This document shows positions 8,155 through 19,371 of a DNA stretch of 64,000 bases, in pieces. Below the pieces are notes generated by a model. The model saw nothing but the letters and a program-made list of their open reading frames with translations. It searched no databases and had not been told where the DNA came from. The position numbers were made by a program, and so were the translations under genes. Every line of letters starts with the position of its first letter. Position 1 is the first letter of the stretch. The stretch comes from Acinetobacter calcoaceticus (GTDB taxonomy: Bacteria; Pseudomonadota; Gammaproteobacteria; Pseudomonadales; Moraxellaceae). Location: assembly GCF_900520355.1 (NCBI RefSeq), contig NZ_LS999521.1, positions 2,418,001 to 2,482,000 of the forward strand, read 5' to 3'.

Positions 8155-9519
8155 TTAAGCGTTCATGACCGCAATCAGTTCAATACTGATATCTTGGAAA
8201 CCAGCCGGAACATAAATACAAATCGTCTCTGAATCTAACATGCGCTGATATAACTCATGATGTGGTTCAATTTCAAAATAGCTCACACCAGAGCGCACAG
8301 GAATAGCAGTTGGAACTTGAATTAAGTGATGCAATGGAATTGCAGGCAATGCAGCAACCACACGTTGCTCTACATCTAAAGTGCTACCAACCTTGAATCG
8401 TAAAGGTACAATCTGGATCAACTCATGTGTCTGCATTGCACTACTTGATACTGCAATATAAAGTCGAGTGTCTCGAGTAATCTTATCGGTCTCAAGGCTT
8501 CCCACCCAATATGAAGGTCGGATTTCTTTAAGTGCGATGCTGATGTAACGACTCGAAATAATCGTATCGAGTAAATCACGCAAAATTGTGTCTAACTGCG
8601 AAAAACTTTCTTGTAAATTATGGTGTTTATAGGCAGGTAATTGATCGACATCATAGGCCGTCGAGAAAGTTAATAATGAACCTGCTAAACGCAATAATTC
8701 AAAGAACAAACGCTCTGGATGGATTTGTGGATATTGCACAAAATGATTAAGCCCCGCATGAGCTGTATTTAATGCATTCACTAACCAGAATGAAACAATA
8801 TCACCTGAACGAAATTCAATTAATTTCTGTTCATTTTCTCTGTTATTGGTTTGAATCGTCTTAATTTTTGCCTTAATAACGTTCAGTGTTCTTTTTAAAT
8901 TTGAAATGAGTGTTTCAGATGCATCTACATGCAAAATTGGCGGAATAAACTTTCGATCAATTTCGAAAGCACCCGAACTTTGACGCTTAATCTTTCCAAT
9001 AGGTAAATATAAAAAACCATCTAAATTATGGTCAGGATTACTATGTACATCTAATAGTTTAAAAACAGCACGACGGCGTAACAAACTAATATCTGCTTCG
9101 GTAGCGTTAGTAAATAGATCATGCGTCTCGACAAGATGAGATTGATATCTACCCTTTTGCGCTTGGTTCTGATCAATGAGATTTTGCTTATTTGCTTGTA
9201 AGAGTGGCAATGCTAAATAGATTAACATTTCACCACGTAAATTAAGATCATCCAATAAAATTGGCTCAGGCAATAAATCGTAAGCAGGTGCCTGATAAAT
9301 TTCTCCGTCTTGCCAAATCATCTCTACAGACTCAAGAGCAAGAATATGTGTGCTCAATTGAGCCTCATCGAAATTTAATTTCTGAATACCATATGAAAAA
9401 GGTACAACCGCTCGAACCGTATGATTTAACCGTTGTTCATGATAGGTATCTTGAATTTGGAAATGTTGAGGTCTTAAAAATAAACCTTCGCCCCAAAGGA
9501 CTTTTTCAGCTTTAAACAT
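8155..9519 (-). CDS. tssK: T6SS baseplate protein TssK
   Basis: 454 residues. TssK trimers link the baseplate wedge (TssE, F, G) to the TssL-TssM membrane complex. The N-terminus (VLWGEGLFLRPQHFQIQD) is the strongest family signature. The C-terminal head domain (about 320-454) ends in the conserved IYVPAGFQDISIELIAV. Length is as expected. It lies between tssA and tssL in the operon. Confidence 0.95.
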   Translation of the reverse strand: MFKAEKVLWGEGLFLRPQHFQIQDTYHEQRLNHTVRAVVPFSYGIQKLNFDEAQLSTHILALESVEMIWQDGEIYQAPAYDLLPEPILLDDLNLRGEMLIYLALPLLQANKQNLIDQNQAQKGRYQSHLVETHDLFTNATEADISLLRRRAVFKLLDVHSNPDHNLDGFLYLPIGKIKRQSSGAFEIDRKFIPPILHVDASETLISNLKRTLNVIKAKIKTIQTNNRENEQKLIEFRSGDIVSFWLVNALNTAHAGLNHFVQYPQIHPERLFFELLRLAGSLLTFSTAYDVDQLPAYKHHNLQESFSQLDTILRDLLDTIISSRYISIALKEIRPSYWVGSLETDKITRDTRLYIAVSSSAMQTHELIQIVPLRFKVGSTLDVEQRVVAALPAIPLHHLIQVPTAIPVRSGVSYFEIEPHHELYQRMLDSETICIYVPAGFQDISIELIAVMNA

Positions 9520-9535
9520 ATGTCTTTACCAATCT

Positions 9536-10630
9536 TTATTCGTATTCATTTTTAGGTTGTACACCTAACATTTCCTGAACCATTTGTAATGGATGCTCAT
9601 CTTTAATGACTTGTGCTAACCATTCATGTAACGGCATTTGACTCCATTTAATGGTTTTTTGAAGCATATAACTCACAGGGCTATGAGGCTCATTTGCTTG
9701 AAAGTAATCCGCGATTTCTTGCAGCACTTTCATTGCTTGCTCACGATTCGCCAAGTGTGTTTGAGCTTGAGGCTGAAAAGCAGGCTGATCTGAAACAACT
9801 TGTACAGGCACTTGATTTTCCATAGATGAGCTCGTGATGACTGTCGCCTGCTCTTGGATTGGCGCAAGCCCAGTACCAAAAGCTTCTGCTTTATAAATCT
9901 TGCGTAATGTGCTGTGAATGGTTTCAAATGCTGAATCAATTGCACCAAAACTCGGCGAATCTAGTCCCATTAAATGATCAAGGGTTTGCTTTAAAACATC
10001 CCATTCGGTTAAGACTGAACTAAAATCTTGATAATTAGAATATTGAAAAGTTTTAGACGTATTGAAAATAGCCTGATCGAATTGTTCTAATTCCGATGGC
10101 CCCGACTGACTATCGTAATCTTCTGTTTGTTTACGGCGAATATTCTCGTGATATAGAAAATTATCATAATCAAGCAAATTATAATAAGGAGCTGTATTGG
10201 TTAAAGAAACTTTCTTTAACAACATCGGAAGTTGATTAATTAAACCCTGTAATAAACCGATGCGCTGATCTAAGTCATCATCTTCAATAACAGGGTGAAT
10301 TTCCTGCCAATATTGATTTAACATGGTATGGCTCAAGGTTAGACCTTTAGCCATACCATCAAAACCATAAAGATGCGTCCAAGCTTCTAAGAGCCAAGTT
10401 AATAGACGAATATCTTTTGTATTCTCTTTTAGCAAAACACTCGTTTTATTGGATACAAAGTCCCAATCGGCCTGTTTGCGCTCGGCAACCCAATCACCTT
10501 GATCTAGCAATAGATCATCTTGTGTCTTCGCTTTTTTTATTTCATGAAATTCATTAGAAAATGAAAAGTCGTCACCACAAGGTAAGCTATCACTAATGGG
10601 TTCAAGGAGTTCAGAAATATCAATATTCAT
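9536..10630 (-). CDS. tssA: T6SS assembly protein TssA (ImpA family)
   Basis: 364 residues. The N-terminal ImpA domain (about 5-125) begins LLEPISDSLPCGDDFSF, with DWDFV and ATHLYGFDG-like conserved segments (here EAWTHLYGFDG). The C-terminal region holds the multimerisation helices (SPVSYMLQKTIKWSQMPL). TssA primes and caps sheath polymerisation. It is placed between tssH and tssK, 22 bases after the tssH stop. Confidence 0.93.
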   Translation of the reverse strand: MNIDISELLEPISDSLPCGDDFSFSNEFHEIKKAKTQDDLLLDQGDWVAERKQADWDFVSNKTSVLLKENTKDIRLLTWLLEAWTHLYGFDGMAKGLTLSHTMLNQYWQEIHPVIEDDDLDQRIGLLQGLINQLPMLLKKVSLTNTAPYYNLLDYDNFLYHENIRRKQTEDYDSQSGPSELEQFDQAIFNTSKTFQYSNYQDFSSVLTEWDVLKQTLDHLMGLDSPSFGAIDSAFETIHSTLRKIYKAEAFGTGLAPIQEQATVITSSSMENQVPVQVVSDQPAFQPQAQTHLANREQAMKVLQEIADYFQANEPHSPVSYMLQKTIKWSQMPLHEWLAQVIKDEHPLQMVQEMLGVQPKNEYE

Positions 10631-10652
10631 CTAATTTTAGCTCTATTCAATT

Positions 10653-13331
10653 TTAAACTTCTGACTTCAACTTTTTACTTGTCCTTTTTTTAGCAGCTTT
10701 CGCAACTGGATCTAGTAAATATTGAATTTCATCATCTTTAGCATCAATCATGATAATTTTTGGCAATTTTTGCTCTGCTAAAGCCACCAAAATTTCTGTA
10801 GCTAACGCAGGTAAAACCGTAGAATTTAAAATATTATCGACATTACGAGCACCACTATCGACTTCTGTGCAACGGCTTAAGAGCAGCTCTACTAAATCAT
10901 CAGAATATTGGACTTGTGTGCCGTATTGTTTTTCAATTCTGGCTGTGATTTTTCCTAGCTTATGTTTAATGATTCGTACGAGTAAATCGTCGTGCAATGG
11001 GAAATACGGCACAACTCTCATTCGGCCTAAAAATGCAGGCTTGAATTGCTTGTACAAACTTGGTTTTAAATGGTCAATCAACTCTTCAGCTGTTGGCCAT
11101 TCTTCTACAGGCGTATTTAAGCACGCTTGCATAATGGCACTTGAGCCAGCATTTGAAGTCAACAAAATAGTGGTGTTTTTAAAGTCAATAACTCGACCTT
11201 CACCATCTTCTAAAGTGCCTTTATCAAATACTTGATAAAACAGTTCCTGAACATCACTATGTGCTTTTTCAATTTCATCAAGTAAGACAACGCTATAAGG
11301 ATTACGGCGAACAGCTTCTGTTAAAACCCCGCCTTGACCATATCCCACATACCCTGGAGGTGCACCTTTAAGTGAAGATACCGTATGTGCTTCCTGGTAT
11401 TCCGACATATTAATCGTGATTAAATGCTGCTCACCACCATATAATTCATTTGCCAAAGTTAATGCAGTTTCAGTTTTCCCCACACCACTTGGCCCAACTA
11501 AAAGAAATACACCTTGTGGCTTATTCGGATCTTCAAGTCTTGCTTTTGAAGTTTTAATGCCCTGAACTAATTGTGTGAGTGCATAATCTTGCCCCATTAC
11601 ACGTTCGCCCAATTTATCTTCAAGCGTTAATATCTGTTTAATTTCATCATTTACCATTTTTCCGACAGGAATACCGGTCCAATCAGAAATAATTTCATTA
11701 ATGATTTGAGAGTTTACTCTTTCAAATACTAATGGTTGCTGGCCTTGAATCTCAGCAAGATTCTTACGCAATAGATTGATCTGGTCATAAGCCTCAGATT
11801 CATTAGTATGATTCTGTGCTTCTAATTCCTGAATTTTATGAACAAGCTCTAATTCTTTTTGCCACTGCTCTTGGGTTTCATGAATCTCTTTTTGCAAAGA
11901 TTCTAAATTAACTTTTAAAGTTTCCAATCGTTCATGATGAATTGGAATCTGACGATGCTCATTTTCTAAAATCTGCTGTTCAAGCTTTAAGTTATACTCT
12001 TGTGCTTTTAACTGATCGAGTTTTACCGGTTGTGCATTTTGGGTTAATGCAACACGTGCTGCTGCTGTATCAAGCACACTCACTGCTTTATCTGGAAGTT
12101 GGCGACCACTAATATATCGATGTGAAGAATGAACCGCAGTAACGATCGCTTCATCATCAATTTGTAGATTAAAGTGCTGCTGCATCACAGGAATCATTGC
12201 ACGTAACATATCAACGGCAACTTCTTCGGTTGGCTCTTCTACTTTTATCACTTGAAAACGTCGGCTCAAGGCAGCATCTTTTTCAAAGTATTGCTTGTAT
12301 TCCGCCCATGTTGTTGCAGCAATGGTACGCAATTCACCACGTGCAAGTGCTGGTTTTAAAAGATTTGCAGCGTCATTTTGCCCTGCTTGCCCACCTGCAC
12401 CAATTAAGGTATGTGCTTCATCAATAAATAAAATAATAGGATGGGCAGAAGCTTGAACTTCTTGAATCACTTGTTTTAAACGGTTCTCAAACTCGCCTTT
12501 AACACTTGCGCCAGCCTGTAACAGCCCCATATCAAGCACATGTAAATGGACATTTTTTAAGGCGTTAGGCACTAAACCTTGAGCAATTTTTAAAGCCAAA
12601 CCTTCGACCACTGCTGTTTTACCAACTCCCGGTTCTCCAGTTAAGATCGGGTTATTTTGGCGTCGACGCATTAAAATATCGAGCATTAAGCGAATTTCAT
12701 ATTCACGCCCAATAACTGGATCTATACCGCCTTGTTTAGCTTTTTCAGTTAGATTAATCGTGTACTGATCAAGCGCAGGAGTTTTAACTACTTTTGTATT
12801 TGTTGTAGCGACTTCTTCTGGCTCATCTTCTTTCGAAAGTGTTTTTGTTTCATCTTGTTGTTCAACACTCTTCTCACAAATTTCAAGAAACTTATGTTTC
12901 ATTGAATCAATTGGTAAAAGATCGAATAAACTCGAAGCTCGAGTAGCAATTTGATATAAATCAGGTGCCGTTAATAACGCAACTAATAAGTGACCACTAC
13001 GAATAACTGGATTTTGCTCAGCGGAAGCTAATAACCAAGCTTGTTCAAACAAACGAACGATAGATTTAGCAAAAATAGGAGTTCGAGAATTACCTTTCGG
13101 TAATTGCGAAATTGTTTCTTTTAAATCATCAGCCAAAGCTTCAGGTGAAATTTTATATTTCTTTAATAAAATTTTTAAATCATTTTCTAGAGATTGATTA
13201 AGTAACTCTAAAAATAAATGTTCAATTTCAATTTCGTAATTCTGTTGAATAACACAAGCATTAGCCGATTTTTCTAAAGCAGTACGCGCAACTGTAGAAA
13301 GTTTTGTAATTAAAATTTTTAAATTACTCAT
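10653..13331 (-). CDS. tssH: T6SS AAA+ ATPase TssH (ClpV)
   Basis: About 892 residues. An N-terminal Clp domain (about 5-150, which recognises contracted sheath) is followed by two AAA+ modules. Walker A motifs are GEPGVGKT (about 240) and GPSGVGKT (about 625), with Walker B LFIDEAHTLIGAG and VVLLDEIEKAH and an intervening coiled coil (about 420-530). It disassembles contracted TssB-TssC sheath for reuse. Two adjacent ATGs (13334 and 13331) follow GAGAG; family members start MSNLK. About 140 bases separate it from the PAAR gene, and that gap holds a candidate internal promoter. Confidence 0.95.
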   Translation of the reverse strand: MSNLKILITKLSTVARTALEKSANACVIQQNYEIEIEHLFLELLNQSLENDLKILLKKYKISPEALADDLKETISQLPKGNSRTPIFAKSIVRLFEQAWLLASAEQNPVIRSGHLLVALLTAPDLYQIATRASSLFDLLPIDSMKHKFLEICEKSVEQQDETKTLSKEDEPEEVATTNTKVVKTPALDQYTINLTEKAKQGGIDPVIGREYEIRLMLDILMRRRQNNPILTGEPGVGKTAVVEGLALKIAQGLVPNALKNVHLHVLDMGLLQAGASVKGEFENRLKQVIQEVQASAHPIILFIDEAHTLIGAGGQAGQNDAANLLKPALARGELRTIAATTWAEYKQYFEKDAALSRRFQVIKVEEPTEEVAVDMLRAMIPVMQQHFNLQIDDEAIVTAVHSSHRYISGRQLPDKAVSVLDTAAARVALTQNAQPVKLDQLKAQEYNLKLEQQILENEHRQIPIHHERLETLKVNLESLQKEIHETQEQWQKELELVHKIQELEAQNHTNESEAYDQINLLRKNLAEIQGQQPLVFERVNSQIINEIISDWTGIPVGKMVNDEIKQILTLEDKLGERVMGQDYALTQLVQGIKTSKARLEDPNKPQGVFLLVGPSGVGKTETALTLANELYGGEQHLITINMSEYQEAHTVSSLKGAPPGYVGYGQGGVLTEAVRRNPYSVVLLDEIEKAHSDVQELFYQVFDKGTLEDGEGRVIDFKNTTILLTSNAGSSAIMQACLNTPVEEWPTAEELIDHLKPSLYKQFKPAFLGRMRVVPYFPLHDDLLVRIIKHKLGKITARIEKQYGTQVQYSDDLVELLLSRCTEVDSGARNVDNILNSTVLPALATEILVALAEQKLPKIIMIDAKDDEIQYLLDPVAKAAKKRTSKKLKSEV

Positions 13332-13365
13332 CATTACTCTCAATATTTTTAAATAATTTAATGCT

Positions 13366-13421
13366 TAAAATCATAATGCCTGTATATTAACAAAATTCAG
13401 CTTTATCAGACAAACTACTCA
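13366..13421 (-). promoter_or_regulatory. Possible internal promoter before tssH
   Basis: The gap of about 140 bases between the PAAR gene and tssH is the longest inside the operon. On the minus strand it contains TTGTCT, then 18 bases, then TAATAT. This could allow separate expression of tssH-tssA-tssK-tssL-tagX. The evidence is only the match to a sigma-70 promoter and the unusual spacing. Confidence 0.3.
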
Positions 13422-13475
13422 TCATTTCAAGCGTTAATATGTTCTAGTAGATATTTATATAAAATATCTCTACCC

Positions 13476-13739
13476 TTATCCTTGATTAACTAAACTCTGT
13501 TTTGGCAATAATTTACAGCCGCATGATAATGAATCATTTACGCGCGCTCCAGATTTTCCCATAACAAGCATATTCGGATCACCCGATACAATCGTAGAAA
13601 CCGTTTTGTGTAACGGACAAGTGGCCTTGTCTCCTACACACGCAATTGCAATTCCTTCAATTAAAAACGTACTGTTCCCTGAAATGACTTGCCCTCCACC
13701 AGTGGTTGGGCATCCAATCGTAATGTAAGGGCTAGCCAT
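13476..13739 (-). CDS. PAAR-domain spike-tip protein
   Basis: About 87 residues with start at the ATG preceded by AAGGAGA. The PAAR fold sharpens the VgrG spike. The metal-binding pattern is recognisable (GCPTTGGGQVISG, then CPLHKTV and the C-terminal CGC). The protein consists of a single PAAR domain with no toxin extension, so it is a general tip rather than an evolved effector. The frame is open further upstream to 13820, overlapping tagN, but those residues do not belong to the family. Confidence 0.92.
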   Translation of the reverse strand: MASPYITIGCPTTGGGQVISGNSTFLIEGIAIACVGDKATCPLHKTVSTIVSGDPNMLVMGKSGARVNDSLSCGCKLLPKQSLVNQG

Positions 13740-13755
13740 GTTTTTCTCCTTATAT

Positions 13756-14523
13756 TTATAGAACAGTAAACTCAATTCGACGGTTTTTCTTTCTTCCTTC
13801 TGGAGACGTATTATCTGCAACTGGCTTAGAGGAACCTAAACCTTCTGTAGATAAATGATCTGCCGGAATACTTCTACTAATTAAATAGTTTTTTACTGCC
13901 AAAGCACGATCTTGACTAAGTTTTAAGTTTTTAGTTGCATCGCCAGAACTATCTGTATGTCCAATGATTTTGACTTTTTTACCACCCACTTTGTTTAAAG
14001 CAATAGCCATCTCATCTAGAATTTTTTGACCCGCATCAGTTAAAACTGCACTGCCAGATTCAAACTCAATAATTCGATTTTTCAGTGCATCATCAATGAT
14101 TTTCTGCTCAGCCTGATTGACTGATAACTGTGGATACAGTTGATACGGTGGCTGAACTAACCCTTGAAAAGATTGAATGGTAGGCTGGATCTCTGCTGGA
14201 TTCAGCATTTTTCCACTCAGCTCAAATCGAGTACCGTTTACACTTAATTTGCCTTGTGAAACTTTTTTTAAGTCAGGTGTAATAACTCGTGTAACCGAAT
14301 CACTCCATCCATTTGGAGCAGCTACTGGTCTCACTTGTATTTTATCTACGACTTGATCTGCGCCATAAACAGACTGCATTTTTAATAAGATAGCCTGTTT
14401 ACTGGCTTCGTTAGGAACTACGCCTTCTACAACAATGGGCTGAGCCAAAGCATAATTAGCTACGGCATAGATAAAACAGCCTTTTATGAGCTGTGAAAGT
14501 TTAGTTTGATATCGTTTATTCAT
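13756..14523 (-). CDS. tagN: OmpA-family T6SS protein TagN
   Basis: 255 residues. An N-terminal signal peptide (about 1-28, ending ANYALAQ) is followed by a BON-like region and a C-terminal OmpA peptidoglycan-binding domain (about 140-255). That domain has IIGHTDSSGD, LSQDRALAVKNYL and the terminal GRKKNRRIEF. The domain binds meso-diaminopimelate in the wall. It probably anchors the membrane complex, since TssL here has no such domain. Follows tagF by 2 bases. Confidence 0.88.
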   Translation of the reverse strand: MNKRYQTKLSQLIKGCFIYAVANYALAQPIVVEGVVPNEASKQAILLKMQSVYGADQVVDKIQVRPVAAPNGWSDSVTRVITPDLKKVSQGKLSVNGTRFELSGKMLNPAEIQPTIQSFQGLVQPPYQLYPQLSVNQAEQKIIDDALKNRIIEFESGSAVLTDAGQKILDEMAIALNKVGGKKVKIIGHTDSSGDATKNLKLSQDRALAVKNYLISRSIPADHLSTEGLGSSKPVADNTSPEGRKKNRRIEFTVL

Positions 14524-14525
14524 TA

Positions 14526-15485
14526 TTATTCACCCAAAAAAGTCTGTCTAAATAGTTTTAAGCCTTGATTTAAACTTAATTGGCGTTGGCATAATGATTG
14601 TTCTAGCGTCGCTAAACCAGCATTCTGCTCCAAATAAGTGTCAATCCACTGAGCTTCTATTAAAGAAACCCAGTGTTTACTATCCATATTCTGAGTAAAA
14701 ATATCGCTAAGGGCTAAAATATCAGCACCTTGAAAACCGAAGAATAATACGGGTTGCTCTCGATGTAACAAGCCGATGAGTACCTCAGTATTATGTTCCT
14801 TTAAAAACCGACAAATAATACTGACCCAAAAAGCAGCTATTTCATAACTATAAGCAGGATTATTAATAGGTAAAATCAGGACTTTATTTAACCGACTAGT
14901 TCCATTTTGTAAAATTGGCTGTAGTAATAATCCCAGCCCAATCATACTTTGCGCTAACTCATAAATACTCAACTTCATTAACTGAGCAAATGAGTGCATC
15001 GTATGATTTTCATAAAAGCCTACACATTCTCGTTCAGTTAAAACCTGAATTTGATTTTGTAAGTGACCTAATTTTCCAAGTAACAAATCTGAATCTTTAA
15101 TGCCTTTTAAAGCGCGATTGTTTTGAAATAAATCAACAAGCACATGTTTATAGCTATATGGTGCATATAACAAATTATCATACGGCAAATCAATTTCTAA
15201 TAAATGGCTCAGCACCATTGGAAAAGATCGACCCGAACTATCTTCACTTGCGAGTAGATTCGCAACCAAAAACATATTTTCTTTTGGATTGGCAATAAAG
15301 AAATCCAGTGAAGGCAACGTGCTATAAGCTTCTTTAAAGTTGCCCGATTGCATCGCATATTCCAATGCTTCAGTAATCCACTGATCAAGCAACTGTATTA
15401 AAACATTCTGACCTTTTGTTTTTAAAAAGTCGCCTCGTGCAGGACTTTTGCCGTAATACAAAGGAGTGGTTTTTAATGTTTGCAT
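14526..15485 (-). CDS. tagF: T6SS protein TagF (ImpM/DUF2094 family)
   Basis: About 319 residues from the ATG at 15485, which has a very strong AGGAGG site at 15491-15500. Upstream in-frame codons overlap tssM in another frame and are not family-like. TagF begins with the typical [13 protein letters not shown] and contains the conserved SFPMVLS region. In other bacteria TagF represses T6SS assembly after translation, in balance with the PpkA kinase and PppA phosphatase. Neither is in this window, so it may work independently here. Confidence 0.9.
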   Translation of the reverse strand: MQTLKTTPLYYGKSPARGDFLKTKGQNVLIQLLDQWITEALEYAMQSGNFKEAYSTLPSLDFFIANPKENMFLVANLLASEDSSGRSFPMVLSHLLEIDLPYDNLLYAPYSYKHVLVDLFQNNRALKGIKDSDLLLGKLGHLQNQIQVLTERECVGFYENHTMHSFAQLMKLSIYELAQSMIGLGLLLQPILQNGTSRLNKVLILPINNPAYSYEIAAFWVSIICRFLKEHNTEVLIGLLHREQPVLFFGFQGADILALSDIFTQNMDSKHWVSLIEAQWIDTYLEQNAGLATLEQSLCQRQLSLNQGLKLFRQTFLGE

Positions 15486-15522
15486 TAGTGCTCCTCCTTT
15501 CGCATAGAGGTTATTTTCCATG

Positions 15523-18500
15523 TCATGGTTTAACTCCCGCAGAAGGCTGAGCGAGTGCTGCAACAGGATTTTCTGTTTTTGCTGGAGCCGCTTGAGCTGG
15601 TGCCTGCTGAGCAGATACCACTCGAGCTGCTTTATCGGCAGTGACTTTATCAACCAGTTGCATACCAGAATAACCACGGCTTGAACCAATACTGCCTGAA
15701 TTACTGCTGATTAAACGGAAATTCATTTTCACAACTAATGATGGGTCCGTCTTACTACGCCAAAGCATTTCAAATCCGCCATTTTGTTCTTTACGTTGAG
15801 CACTATCAATTAAACGGTTAATACCATATTCACCTGGCTCATCAAAAATCGTGTGCGTTTGACCTTGTAAATCCACAGCAGTAATACGAGCACCCGGAAT
15901 GCTTCCTTGGTTTGGCCAAATGAAGTTAACCCACTGCTGCACACCATTTTCATAAGTCATACGCTGACCATCAATATCAACGGTATATGAAAGCAATTGT
16001 GGATTTGGAATTGGGTAGAACTGGAAGTTAGATTGGTTGGTTGCTGGTGCCGCTGGAGCTTGAGCATTCAACTCACCGGTTGCCATACCATTCGCTGGAG
16101 TAACATATCTTTGGAAATTCATGACGAATTGAGGATTTAAACTAATTCCTAAATCTTTCCATGTCTTAGACGTTAACGTATAACCACGACGGATCACAAA
16201 TGGATCAAGACTTTCTTTTACAAAGCGTGAAATACTACCGTTCTCGCCCAAGATTTGACCAATTTCACTACTTGTCGCCTGCAAAGAAGCTGATGAGTTA
16301 AATGGATATTTCTTGGCAAGATTTGCTGTAAATGGCTGATAAGCTTGCATTACCCACAATTTATTAATTTCATCTTGTGTCGGTGTAATTAAACTTTCAA
16401 AAGCCTGCGTAAGTGGACTAACTACCAATTTTTGTAGTAATCGCTGATCAATTTCATTGAAACCAACCGCCATTTTTTCATCTACAATTTTTTGTGTCTG
16501 GTTAAATACAGAAGTCTGCTCATTTAGGGTTTGCTTGACTAATGTCATCGCATTAGGCCCAACTTCACCTGCATTCTTAAGCTCATTAAACTTGCTACGA
16601 ACTAGGGCTAAATTTGTCATATATTCATCAAGTAATGATTTACCTTGTTGATCATCACGTTTGCGAACCAACTGATAGAACATTTGGTACTCTTGAGAAA
16701 TAGCGCCCTGAGCATTTGTTGCCACTTGATTAGCAACCTTATCGTCATGATTTAAAACTTTACGTTTAAACCACGCAACAAATCCTTTTTGTGGAGCTGC
16801 GAGCTCTGCTTGCACAACTGGATTATCCCAGTTTGTTTCGATTGCAACTCGTTCAATTAAGGTACGAATCGGAGAATTTTGCGGCTCACCCAAAACATCA
16901 ATATTTTTTACTTGCTGAGCAAATTGGCCAGCTTTAGCATAATGAATACCACTTAAGAACTTTCTCCATTCCGCAATATATTCTTGCTTATAGAGTGCTG
17001 TCAGTTGTTTTCTAATTTGTTCAGGACTGCCTGAGAAAGTTAAATCATCAGATTGACGGCTATTTAGCACCCAGTCTTTACTATCTGTTGGCTTATCCGC
17101 GGCTTCTTCAATCGCTTTTTCTACATAGTCATTCCATGCTTTTTGGGTAAATACACCAGGCAATGCATAACTGCCCAATACAACATTTTTATTTGCTTCC
17201 CCTACAATTTGACTTACGGTCAGCGCAGGGAAACGTACCGCAGCACGCATTTTTATTTCATTATAAACACGATCACGGGCAGGCATTCCTCTCACAACAG
17301 AAAGCAATACTTGGCGTGTTTGATCAACAATTTGCGAATCTGCATCTAAAATTGGGAATTCTTTATCATTCGCTAAAGTCATTGCATATGACAAGATCTG
17401 TTCAGCTTCCTGAATCATATCTGCACGTGGCATTGGGCCTTTATTTGCATCTAACCAAGAGCGCCAGAAACGCGTAACCTGATCGCTTAGATGACTTGCA
17501 TCCATATATTGTGGATTACTCATCATCAAATATGCTTTTAATGCGTTATACGCATCTTGAGGATTTGTGTCTGAAGGTTCTAAATATTGTTGAGTTTGAG
17601 CGGTTTGCTTAATTTCAACATTCGTATGATTGGCTTTTAATGTTGCTTCATTATTTTTTACACGTTGCAAATATTGAGCAATATTTTGCTGTGTCGGGGT
17701 TAAAACAATTTGCTTAACACCTTTTAAATATTCAGCTTTTAACTTTTCACGAAGCTCATTGCCCTGATATAAACCAAAACTAAACTTAAGTGGTCTATTT
17801 TCATCAAACTCATCTAATTGCTGTAGACGTCTTTGAAGAATAAGTAAAGCTTCTAACTGAGTTGACAATTGCTGGCCCGAAGCTTTTTCTAACTGAACGA
17901 CTTTATTTAAATCAGCTTGGACTTCGGCAATCAATTGCTGGTTATTGCGATATGACCAAACCCAAACACCCAGAATAATTGAAACACCTGCCAAAGCACC
18001 AATAAATGCAATGTAGCGTTGACGTTTTCTGCCAGCATTTACATGCTGCTTCACAAGGTCTTTATCTTTTAAAATAACATCTGAAAACAGACCATTTAAG
18101 AAATAACCATGGTTAGGGGTAATTTTTGAATGATCTTTTAAATCAGTTTGAGCAATCTGAGTCAGTTGGAATTCTTGGGCAATTTGCTCAGTCATTGGAC
18201 TTTCAATTACACCTTCTTGCAAAGCACTAGTGAAGTAGAACCCACGGAAAACAGGTTGAAATTGATATGGATTATCTTCAAAAAGTGTCGCAATAAAGCT
18301 CTTTAAAGCTGGTTTTAATGTTTTAAATTCTAATGGGAAAGTCATTACACTTGGAGAGATATTCTGCGAATGACGACGACTTAAATGAGTCGAGCTTACC
18401 CCTTTTAGACCATCGTAAAGAATATTGTAATGTTTCTCGAACAAATCTACGGCATTATGCGAAGAACTCTGGTCATACGGAAGCGTCGCTCCCCAAGCTT

Positions 18501-19341
18501 GGTTATATTCCTGAGCTTCATAAAATTCAAAAAACTCTGTAAAACCTGCAATCAAATCCATCTTTGAAAAGACTAAATAGACAGGAACAACGACTTCTAA
18601 ACGTTCAGTTAGATCTTGAATACGAGCACGTAAATTTTTAGCAAGCTTTAACGAATTTTCAGGACTTTGACTAATCAGCTCGGCAATACTGACAATTAAA
18701 ATCAAACCATTGACCGGAGCTTTAGAACGGTTCTTTTTTAAAATATTTAAGAAACCTAGCCACTCAGAATGATCTTCGCTATACACAGAATAGCGACCTG
18801 CAGTATCAAGTAAGATACCTTCTGTAGAGAAAAACCAGTCACAATTTCGAGTACCGCTTAAACCAGCAGATACCATTTTTTGATGCGTTTCTTCAAAAGG
18901 AAACTTTAAACCAGAATTATAAATAGCTGAACTTTTACCTGCGGCTGGGTTACCAATAACCATATACCAAGGAAGTTCATAGAGTGCAGCATTTCCTTTT
19001 TTATCACCCAACTTAGATTTACGAATCAGTTGAATTGATTCTTTCATTTGTTGATTAACAAGCTGAAGCTCTTCTTTATCTTTATTTTTGCCATATTCAG
19101 CTTGATTATCTTTTTCAATCGCTTCAGCTAATTCTTCACCTTGAGCAGCATGTTTTCTTCGTTGAATAAGCCAATAGATACCATAAACAATAAGACCCAA
19201 AGCATAGGCAGTCGCTAAAGCCCAGAATATATGACGGGGAATTGAAGTATATGAAGACATCAATGCCACGAACAATGACAAGGCGATAATTGCTTTAGGA
19301 TTCGTGATGTACTGCCACAAGTAGCCTAAAATTGTATGCAT
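15523..19341 (-). CDS. tssM: T6SS membrane-complex protein TssM (IcmF family)
   Basis: 1272 residues. Two N-terminal membrane helices (about 14-31 and 37-57) and a third at about 440-462 delimit the cytoplasmic NTPase domain. Its Walker A is GNPAAGKSS (about 130-138). The large periplasmic part ends in the domain that contacts TssJ in other systems. Length is slightly above the usual 1100-1200. An Ala/Pro-rich tail ([18 protein letters not shown]) closes the protein. No tssJ lipoprotein gene is found in the cluster, consistent with what is known for Acinetobacter. Confidence 0.95.
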   Translation of the reverse strand: MHTILGYLWQYITNPKAIIALSLFVALMSSYTSIPRHIFWALATAYALGLIVYGIYWLIQRRKHAAQGEELAEAIEKDNQAEYGKNKDKEELQLVNQQMKESIQLIRKSKLGDKKGNAALYELPWYMVIGNPAAGKSSAIYNSGLKFPFEETHQKMVSAGLSGTRNCDWFFSTEGILLDTAGRYSVYSEDHSEWLGFLNILKKNRSKAPVNGLILIVSIAELISQSPENSLKLAKNLRARIQDLTERLEVVVPVYLVFSKMDLIAGFTEFFEFYEAQEYNQAWGATLPYDQSSSHNAVDLFEKHYNILYDGLKGVSSTHLSRRHSQNISPSVMTFPLEFKTLKPALKSFIATLFEDNPYQFQPVFRGFYFTSALQEGVIESPMTEQIAQEFQLTQIAQTDLKDHSKITPNHGYFLNGLFSDVILKDKDLVKQHVNAGRKRQRYIAFIGALAGVSIILGVWVWSYRNNQQLIAEVQADLNKVVQLEKASGQQLSTQLEALLILQRRLQQLDEFDENRPLKFSFGLYQGNELREKLKAEYLKGVKQIVLTPTQQNIAQYLQRVKNNEATLKANHTNVEIKQTAQTQQYLEPSDTNPQDAYNALKAYLMMSNPQYMDASHLSDQVTRFWRSWLDANKGPMPRADMIQEAEQILSYAMTLANDKEFPILDADSQIVDQTRQVLLSVVRGMPARDRVYNEIKMRAAVRFPALTVSQIVGEANKNVVLGSYALPGVFTQKAWNDYVEKAIEEAADKPTDSKDWVLNSRQSDDLTFSGSPEQIRKQLTALYKQEYIAEWRKFLSGIHYAKAGQFAQQVKNIDVLGEPQNSPIRTLIERVAIETNWDNPVVQAELAAPQKGFVAWFKRKVLNHDDKVANQVATNAQGAISQEYQMFYQLVRKRDDQQGKSLLDEYMTNLALVRSKFNELKNAGEVGPNAMTLVKQTLNEQTSVFNQTQKIVDEKMAVGFNEIDQRLLQKLVVSPLTQAFESLITPTQDEINKLWVMQAYQPFTANLAKKYPFNSSASLQATSSEIGQILGENGSISRFVKESLDPFVIRRGYTLTSKTWKDLGISLNPQFVMNFQRYVTPANGMATGELNAQAPAAPATNQSNFQFYPIPNPQLLSYTVDIDGQRMTYENGVQQWVNFIWPNQGSIPGARITAVDLQGQTHTIFDEPGEYGINRLIDSAQRKEQNGGFEMLWRSKTDPSLVVKMNFRLISSNSGSIGSSRGYSGMQLVDKVTADKAARVVSAQQAPAQAAPAKTENPVAALAQPSAGVKP

Positions 19342-19371
19342 TCTATTCTCGTTCTAAGTCCAAAGTTTAAA

